Assembly: GCF_000718325.1 (NCBI RefSeq)
Contig: NZ_JOFV01000002.1
Span: 62,001-126,000, forward strand
Length of the DNA: 64,000 nt
Direction: 5' to 3'
Source of the DNA: Oerskovia turbata
GTDB lineage: Bacteria > Actinomycetota > Actinomycetes > Actinomycetales > Cellulomonadaceae
Of this stretch, positions 58,390 to 64,000 are shown piece by piece; within the stretch, counting starts at the first letter, position 1, and every line of letters begins with the position of its first letter. The position numbers were made by a program, and so were the translations under genes. The notes beneath the pieces are model-generated. The model did no database searches. It saw only the letters and a program-made list of their open reading frames with translations, and had not been told where the DNA came from.

Positions 58390-59358
58390 TCAGCGCACCT
58401 GCCGTGGCGACGGTTCCGGGAGGCCCGTCGAGCCCAGGACGCGCTCCGAGCGCACGCCCCCCTGGTCGATGCCCGGACGATACGCGCGCCACTGGTCCGA
58501 CCCGTGGAGCAGGTCGCGCAGCACGACGTCCGCCCGGTCGCGGTCCTCGACCCTTCCCAGCAGCAGGACCGTGGGTCCCGCACCCGAGATCGTCGCGGCC
58601 AGACCCTCGGCACGCAGCGCGCGCACGAGCTCCCACGACGCGGACATGACACCCGCGCGATACTCCTGGTGGAGCCGGTCCTCGGTCGCGTCGAACAGGT
58701 GCTGCGGCGAACGGGTCAGCGCCTCGACGAGCAGCGCGGCACGCCCCGCGTTGAGCGCGGCGTCGGCGTGCGGCACGGTCTCCGGCAGGACGCCACGAGC
58801 GCGGCTCGTCGCGAGCCGGACGGTGGGGACCAGCACGGTCGCCTCGATGTCCGGGTGGACGTCGAGGCGCACCGCGTGCGCCCCCTCGACCGTCGTCGTC
58901 CAGGCGATCGTCGCACCCCCGAGGATCGCGGGAGCGGCGTTGTCGGGGTGGCCCTCGAACTCGGTCGCGAGCCGCAGCACGGTCGCGTCGTCGAGGGCCG
59001 CCGGGTCCGCGACCAGGGCGCGCGCAGCGACGATCCCTGCCACCACCGCGGCGGCCGAGGAACCGAGACCCCGACCGTGCGGGATCGCGTTGGTCGCCGT
59101 CAGGTGCAGCCCCGTCTGCGGTGCGCCGACCAGGTCGAGAGCGGCGCGCAGGGCACGCACGACCAGGTGCTGCTCGTCACCCGGGACCTCACCGGCCCCC
59201 TCCCCCTCGACGTCGACGACCACGTCGCCGTTGCCGAGCGCGCGCACCTCGAGCACGTCGTACCGCGCGAGGGCCAGCCCCATGGCGTCGAAGCCCGGGC
59301 CGAGGTTCGCACTCGTCGCGGGCACACGCACGCGCACATGGTCGGCTCCGAGCTGCAT
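58390..59358 (-). CDS. thrB: homoserine kinase
   Basis: A 322-residue GHMP kinase. VRVPATSANLGPGFDAMGLAL is the N-terminal substrate motif, IPHGRGLGSSAAAVVAGIVAA the GHMP P-loop (GLGSSAA), and TISGAGPTVLLL the C-terminal motif. It makes phosphohomoserine for ThrC. It is 65 bases after the thrC stop in the hom-thrC-thrB unit. Confidence 0.95.
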   Translation of the reverse strand: MQLGADHVRVRVPATSANLGPGFDAMGLALARYDVLEVRALGNGDVVVDVEGEGAGEVPGDEQHLVVRALRAALDLVGAPQTGLHLTATNAIPHGRGLGSSAAAVVAGIVAARALVADPAALDDATVLRLATEFEGHPDNAAPAILGGATIAWTTTVEGAHAVRLDVHPDIEATVLVPTVRLATSRARGVLPETVPHADAALNAGRAALLVEALTRSPQHLFDATEDRLHQEYRAGVMSASWELVRALRAEGLAATISGAGPTVLLLGRVEDRDRADVVLRDLLHGSDQWRAYRPGIDQGGVRSERVLGSTGLPEPSPRQVR

Positions 59359-59423
59359 CTCGCGGGACCTCTCTTCGGGGAGCTACGGGGACGTCGGGGA
59401 CGGACGGGACGGACGGCGCAGGG

Positions 59424-60527
59424 TCAGCCGAGCTGGAGCGCGTCGGCGATCGAGACGACGTCGGCGCTCACCCGGGTCGGCGTCACGTCGGCGCCGTCGA
59501 GCGTCTTGAGCGCCCACTGCGGGTCCTTGAGGCCGTGGCCCGTGACCGTGACGACGATGCGCGCGCCCGCGGGCACGAGACCGCGCTCGGCCCGCGCGAG
59601 GATGCCCGCGACACCGGCCGCCGAGCCGGGCTCGACGAACACGCCGGCCTCGGCCGACAGGATGCGGTGCGCCGCGAGGATCTGCTGGTCGGTCACGGCC
59701 TCGATGACGCCACCCGACTCGTCGCGCGCGGCCTCTGCCTGCGCCCAGGAGGCAGGGTTGCCGATGCGGATCGCGGTCGCGATGGTCTCGGGGTGCGTGA
59801 TGGGGTGGCCCGCGACGATCGGGGCGGCACCGGCAGCCTGGAAGCCCCACATGATCGGGGTCCTCGTCGAGACCGCGGGCAGGTGAGCCCCCGGGGCGTC
59901 GGGGTCGCCCAGGCCCGCGTACTCGCGGAATCCCTTCCAGTACGCGGTGATGTTGCCCGCGTTGCCCACGGGCAGCGCGTGGATGTCCGGGGCGTCGCCC
60001 AGTGCGTCGACGATCTCGAACGCACCGGTCTTCTGCCCCTCGATGCGGTCCGGGTTGACCGAGTTCACGAGCTCGACCGGGTACGCCTCGGCGAGCTTGC
60101 GGGCCGCGACCAGGCAGTCGTCGAAGTTGCCGTCGACCTGGAGCAGCTTGGCGCCGTGCGCGATCGCCTGGCTCAGCTTGCCCATCGCGATCTTGCCGTC
60201 CGGGACCAGGACGGCGCACACCATGCCGGCCTTGGTCGCGTACGCGGCGGCCGAGGCCGACGTGTTGCCCGTCGAGGCGCACACCACGGCCTTCGCGCCC
60301 CGGCCTGCTGCCGAGGAGATCGCCGCGGTCATGCCGCGGTCCTTGAACGACGCGGTCGGGTTCATGCCCTCGACCTTGAGGAAGACCTGCGCCCCGGTGC
60401 GGGCCGAGAGCGCGGGCGCCTCGACGAGCGGCGTGCCACCCTCGCCGAGCGTCACGATGCGCTCGGTGACGTGGGCGGGCATGCGGTCGGCGTACTCGGC
60501 GATGATGCCTCGCCACTGGTGGGCCAT
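59424..60527 (-). CDS. thrC: threonine synthase
   Basis: A 367-residue PLP enzyme that makes threonine from phosphohomoserine. [21 protein letters not shown] carries the PLP Lys (in SFKDR), [21 protein letters not shown] the PLP phosphate and ring contacts, and [17 protein letters not shown] the second phosphate loop. It is the shorter class common in actinobacteria. The start ATG ends at 60527 and overlaps the hom stop by one base. Confidence 0.95.
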   Translation of the reverse strand: MAHQWRGIIAEYADRMPAHVTERIVTLGEGGTPLVEAPALSARTGAQVFLKVEGMNPTASFKDRGMTAAISSAAGRGAKAVVCASTGNTSASAAAYATKAGMVCAVLVPDGKIAMGKLSQAIAHGAKLLQVDGNFDDCLVAARKLAEAYPVELVNSVNPDRIEGQKTGAFEIVDALGDAPDIHALPVGNAGNITAYWKGFREYAGLGDPDAPGAHLPAVSTRTPIMWGFQAAGAAPIVAGHPITHPETIATAIRIGNPASWAQAEAARDESGGVIEAVTDQQILAAHRILSAEAGVFVEPGSAAGVAGILARAERGLVPAGARIVVTVTGHGLKDPQWALKTLDGADVTPTRVSADVVSIADALQLG

Positions 60528-61891
60528 CAGGCTCCCTCGACTCTCAGGACGGACGTGATCTCTCGGACGGGTTCGAGCACCGCGATCGCGTCGACCGTCG
60601 CGGCGAGCGCGGCCTCCGCTGCGGCGTGGGTCGTGATGACCAGGTGCGCGACGCCGGTCGCACCGTCGTCGGCGCCGTGCGTGTCCTCGGCCCCGGGCGC
60701 GGCGGCTTCCGAGGGCTGGCGCACTGCCTCGATCGAGACGCCCTTCGACGCCAGGACCTGGGCGACCTGGGCGAGGACGCCGGGGCGGTCGTCGACCGCG
60801 AGACGGACCTGGTAGCGCGTGACCGCGGTGCTGGCCGGCAGGATCGGCAGGGCCGCGTAGGTCGACTCCTCGGGCCCCTTGCCGCCGAGCACGCGGTGGC
60901 GGGCGGCGGACACGACGTCGCCGAGCACGGCGGACGCCGTCGGCGCCCCGCCCGCACCGCGGCCGTAGAACATGAGCTCGCCCGCCGCGTCGGCCTCGAC
61001 GAAGACCGCGTTGAAGGCCCCGCGCACACCCGCGAGCGGGTGTGCGAGCGGCACGAGCGCCGGGTGCACTCGCACCGAGACGCCGTGCGAGCCGTCGTCG
61101 TCCGTCACGGACTCCGCGATGGCGAGCAGCTTGATGACGTGACCCGTCTGCGCGGCCCACGCGACGTCGTCGGCGGTGATCCGCGTGATGCCCTCGCGCG
61201 CGACGTCCTCGAGCGAGACGCGCGTGTGGAACGCGAGGCTCGCGAGGATCGCGGCCTTGGCCGCGGCGTCGAAGCCCTCGACGTCGGCGGTCGGGTCGGC
61301 CTCGGCGTAGCCGAGGTCCTGGGCCTGGCGCACGGCGTCGTCGAACGACATGCCCGTGCTCGCCATCTGGTCCAGCACGTAGTTCGTGGTGCCGTTGACG
61401 ATGCCCAGGATGCGGCGCACGCTGTCGCCCGCGAGCGACTCGCGGACGGGGCGGACGATCGGGATCGCCCCCGCGACCGCGGCCTCGAAGTAGATGTCGA
61501 CGCCCGCGGTGTCCGCGGCCTTGTAGAGCGTGGGGCCGTCCTCGGCGAGCAGCGCCTTGTTCGCGGTCACGACGGCGGCGCCCGCCTCGATCGCGCGCAG
61601 CAGCAGCGCGCGGGCCGGCTCGATGCCGCCCATGACCTCGATGACGATGTCGGCACGCGCGACGAGCCCCTCGGCGTCCTCCGTCAGGAGCGAGCGGTCG
61701 ACCGACTCGGCGAGCGGCCGCGGGGCCGACGCGTCCCGCACCGCGATGCCCACGAGCTCGAGCGGCGCCCCGACGCGCGAGGCCAGGTCGGCGCTCTGCT
61801 GCGTCAGCAGCCGAGCCACCTCGGACCCGACGACGCCGCACCCGAGCAGCGCGACGCGCAGCGGACCTTGCTCCTGCTGGCTGGCTCCCAC
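60527..61891 (-). CDS. hom: homoserine dehydrogenase
   Basis: A 454-residue enzyme at the branch to threonine and methionine. [17 protein letters not shown] is the NAD(P)-binding fold, [22 protein letters not shown] and [22 protein letters not shown] are catalytic-domain signatures, and the C-terminus ([34 protein letters not shown]) is an ACT domain, the site of threonine feedback. GTG 61891 follows GAGGAGGAG. The gap 61892-62136 separates it from lysA; a weak TATCCT -10 lies at 62079-62084. Confidence 0.96.
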   Translation of the reverse strand: MGASQQEQGPLRVALLGCGVVGSEVARLLTQQSADLASRVGAPLELVGIAVRDASAPRPLAESVDRSLLTEDAEGLVARADIVIEVMGGIEPARALLLRAIEAGAAVVTANKALLAEDGPTLYKAADTAGVDIYFEAAVAGAIPIVRPVRESLAGDSVRRILGIVNGTTNYVLDQMASTGMSFDDAVRQAQDLGYAEADPTADVEGFDAAAKAAILASLAFHTRVSLEDVAREGITRITADDVAWAAQTGHVIKLLAIAESVTDDDGSHGVSVRVHPALVPLAHPLAGVRGAFNAVFVEADAAGELMFYGRGAGGAPTASAVLGDVVSAARHRVLGGKGPEESTYAALPILPASTAVTRYQVRLAVDDRPGVLAQVAQVLASKGVSIEAVRQPSEAAAPGAEDTHGADDGATGVAHLVITTHAAAEAALAATVDAIAVLEPVREITSVLRVEGA

Positions 61892-62115
61892 GAAGCTCCT
61901 CCTCCATCACCCGGCCCGCACGGTCAGCGGTGCCGTCGTTCTCCTGCCCTGTCGGACGCGATCACGTCGCAGGGCCCTCGGCCCGGCCGGTCACGGCACC
62001 CGGTGCCGCACATCCCGACCGGTCGGTCCTGAGCATGTCGATCCTCGCCCGGTTGCCCGGATCCTGGGCGCTCGTCTCAGGATACGGGTGCGTGGGCACC
62101 GGGCCGCGAGGCGCC

Positions 62116-62137
62116 ACGCCCCGGGCCCGGCGGGCGT
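62116..62137. terminator. possible lysA terminator
   Basis: ACGCCC (62116-62121) pairs with GGGCGT (62132-62137) around the palindrome CCGGGCCCGG. It touches the lysA stop codon. No U-run. Confidence 0.4.
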
Positions 62138-63600
62138 CAGCCCAGGTCGAGCGCGAGCAGGTCGTCCTCGGTCTCGCGACGGACCAGGACCCTGGCCTCG
62201 CCGTCGGTCACGGCCACGACCGGGGGCCGGGGCACGTGGTTGTAGTTCGAGGCCATCGACCGCCCGTAGGCGCCCGTCGCCGCGACGGCCAGCAGGTCGC
62301 CGGCCCGTACGTCTCCCGGGAGCAGCACGTCGTGGATCACGATGTCGCCGCTCTCGCAGTGCTTGCCGACCACGCGTGCGAGCACCGGCTCGGCGTCCGA
62401 GAGCCGGTTCGCGAGCTCGGCGTGGTAGTCCGCGCCGTACAACGCCGGGCGGATGTTGTCGCTCATGCCGCCGTCGATCGAGACGTACGTGCGCACGGTC
62501 GTGCTCTCGGCCTCGCCGTCCCCAGTCGGCCCGCCGACCCGCACGGGCTTGACCGTGCCGACCGTGTAGAGCGTCAGGCCCGCGGGCCCGACGATCGCAC
62601 GGCCCGGCTCGATCGAGAAGCGCGGCAAGGGCGTGCCGAGGTCCGCCGACGAGGCCGCGACCGAGGCCGCGACGTCCTTCGCGATGCGGTCCGGGTCGAG
62701 CGCGACCTCGCCCGGCAGGTACGCGATGCCGTACCCACCGCCCAGGTCCACCTCCGGGACGAGGAAGCCCGTACGCTCCGCGAGCGCGGCCCGCAGCTCG
62801 AGGACCTTGCGCGCCGCGACCTCGAAGCCCGACGGGTCGAGGATCTGCGAACCGATGTGCGAGTGGATGCCCAGCAGCTCGAGCTCGGGGTGCGCGAGCA
62901 CCGCCAGGAGCGCAGTCATGGCCGGGCTGTCCTCGACCTGCGCGCCCGGCGCGCTCGCGACCGAGCCACCGGTCGCGAGCGAGAGCCCGAACTTCTGGTC
63001 CTCGTGCGCGGTCGAGATGTACTCGTGCCCACCTGCGTGCACACCCGTCGTCACGCGGATCATGACCGGGGCCGGAGCCCCGCCCCGCGCCCGGGACGCC
63101 GCAGCCACCCGCTCGACCTCGACGAGCGAGTCGACGATGATCCGGCCCACGCCAGCCTCGAGCGCTCGCGCGATCTCCGCGTCGGACTTGTTGTTGCCGT
63201 GCAGGCCGATGTGCTCGCCCGGCACGCCCGCGCGCAGCGCCACCGCGAGCTCGCCGCCCGTCGCGGTGTCGACCCGCAGGCCCTCGGCGTGCACCCAGCG
63301 GGCCACGGCGACCGACAGGAACGCCTTGCCCGCGTAGTACACGTCGACGCCCGCGCCGACCTCGGCGAACGCGGCCTCGAACGCCCGACGGTAGGACCGC
63401 GCCCGCTCGCGCAGGTCGGCCTCGTCGAGCACGTAGGCCGGGGTGCCCTGGGCGACCGCGAGCTCACGCACGTCGACCCCCGCGACCGTGAGCGCGCCGT
63501 CGGGCCCGCGGCGCACGCCGCTCGACCACGGCTCGCCCGGCACGTAGGTGCCGGTCGGCGAGAAGGCGGGCGGCGTCGTCGGGCCTGCCGACGCGCTCAC
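62137..63600 (-). CDS. lysA: diaminopimelate decarboxylase
   Basis: A 487-residue PLP enzyme making lysine from meso-diaminopimelate. [17 protein letters not shown] holds the PLP Lys, [16 protein letters not shown] the ring-stacking His and phosphate loop, and [13 protein letters not shown] plus [14 protein letters not shown] are dimer and substrate motifs. The start is GTG 63600, whose GTGA overlaps the argS stop by four bases. Confidence 0.96.
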   Translation of the reverse strand: MSASAGPTTPPAFSPTGTYVPGEPWSSGVRRGPDGALTVAGVDVRELAVAQGTPAYVLDEADLRERARSYRRAFEAAFAEVGAGVDVYYAGKAFLSVAVARWVHAEGLRVDTATGGELAVALRAGVPGEHIGLHGNNKSDAEIARALEAGVGRIIVDSLVEVERVAAASRARGGAPAPVMIRVTTGVHAGGHEYISTAHEDQKFGLSLATGGSVASAPGAQVEDSPAMTALLAVLAHPELELLGIHSHIGSQILDPSGFEVAARKVLELRAALAERTGFLVPEVDLGGGYGIAYLPGEVALDPDRIAKDVAASVAASSADLGTPLPRFSIEPGRAIVGPAGLTLYTVGTVKPVRVGGPTGDGEAESTTVRTYVSIDGGMSDNIRPALYGADYHAELANRLSDAEPVLARVVGKHCESGDIVIHDVLLPGDVRAGDLLAVAATGAYGRSMASNYNHVPRPPVVAVTDGEARVLVRRETEDDLLALDLG

Positions 63601-64000
63601 ATGCGCTCCGGCGCGGACACGCCCAGCAGGCCGAGGCCGTTGGCGAGCACCTGACGCGTCGCGTCGTTGAGCCACAGGCGCGTGCGGTGCACGTCCGTGA
63701 CCTCCTCGTCGCCCAACGGCGTCACACGGCACTCGTGGTACCAGGAGTGGTAGTCGCCCGCGAGCGCCTCGAGGTAGCGCGCGACGCGGTGCGGCTCGCG
63801 CAGCTCGGCCGCCTGGCCCACGACGCGCGGGAACTCGGTGAGCGCACCGAGCAGGACCGACTCGGTCTCGTGCGTCAGGAGCGACGGGTCGAAGGCCTCG
63901 CTCCCGTCCTCACGGAACCGCGAGACCCCGTGCGCCTGCGCGTTGCGCGCGACGTTCGCGGTGCGCGCGTGCGCGTACTGCACGTAGAAGACCGGGTTCT
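63597..64000 (-). CDS. argS: arginyl-tRNA synthetase, C-terminal part (gene runs off the window)
   Basis: The last ~133 residues of ArgRS. The frame reads [21 protein letters not shown] through the window edge, a signature of the C-terminal part, followed by the anticodon-binding all-helical domain ([45 protein letters not shown]) and the C-terminal [13 protein letters not shown]. The stop overlaps lysA by four bases. The catalytic domain and start lie beyond 64000. Confidence 0.93.
   Translation of the reverse strand, partial: NPVFYVQYAHARTANVARNAQAHGVSRFREDGSEAFDPSLLTHETESVLLGALTEFPRVVGQAAELREPHRVARYLEALAGDYHSWYHECRVTPLGDEEVTDVHRTRLWLNDATRQVLANGLGLLGVSAPERM

Overview
This window is a very GC-rich actinobacterial chromosome segment that is densely coding and uses many GTG starts. 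The gene set points to the Cellulomonas/Oerskovia/Cellulosimicrobium side of the Micrococcales: the GlgE-TreS-maltokinase pathway, an actinobacterial nucS next to the ATP synthase operon, a DUF2550 gene after atpC, class Ib nrdHIEF, and sugar operons carrying LacI/CebR-type operators typical of cellulolytic actinomycetes. The genus is inferred from gene content, not proven. I found no rRNA, tRNA, CRISPR array, prophage or insertion sequence.

Left part (1-25000, mixed strands). A hypothetical gene and an AbiEi/DUF559-type nuclease-like gene lie beside two nearly identical palindromic repeats. Next is a storage-sugar cluster: glgP reads left; glgE, treS and mak (maltokinase) read right, followed by a GH2 beta-mannosidase and glgB. 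Together these can interconvert trehalose, maltose, maltose-1-phosphate and glycogen-like alpha-glucan. After it come a thioredoxin-like TPR protein, a lipoprotein/membrane-protein pair, a long coiled-coil (DivIVA/Scy-like) protein, two overlapping alpha/beta hydrolases, a small zinc-ribbon protein, an FKBP-type lipoprotein isomerase and a phosphoribosyltransferase.

Right part (25106-64000). Every gene I can support reads on the minus strand. In order of transcription (right to left): argS (partial)-lysA; hom-thrC-thrB; rho; rpmE; prfA-prmC-sua5/tsaC-wecA/mraY-like-atpI; atpBEFHAGDC-DUF2550-nucS; a tetR-yndJ-DUF1990 unit behind a 20-bp perfect palindrome; nagA; a lacI regulator with two tandem operators; a sugar ABC importer (binding protein plus two permeases, no ATPase) with a YicI-type alpha-xylosidase; a GH1 beta-glucosidase; and nrdHIEF with two NrdR boxes.

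The sugar genes form a coherent picture: oligosaccharides, probably xyloglucan-type, are imported and split by alpha-xylosidase and beta-glucosidase. CebR-like operators (TGG-N-AGCGCT-N-CA type) sit upstream of the glucosidase and inside the start of the binding-protein gene. The local lacI gene has a different operator sequence at its own promoter.

Points worth a second look: atpB seems to have only a CTG start; several genes share a TANNNT element exactly six bases before the start codon (leaderless transcription); Rho carries a Gln/Gly/Arg-rich, prion-like insertion; intercistronic hairpins occur in the atp and nrd operons; and the DUF559 gene has its stop codon inside a palindromic repeat.
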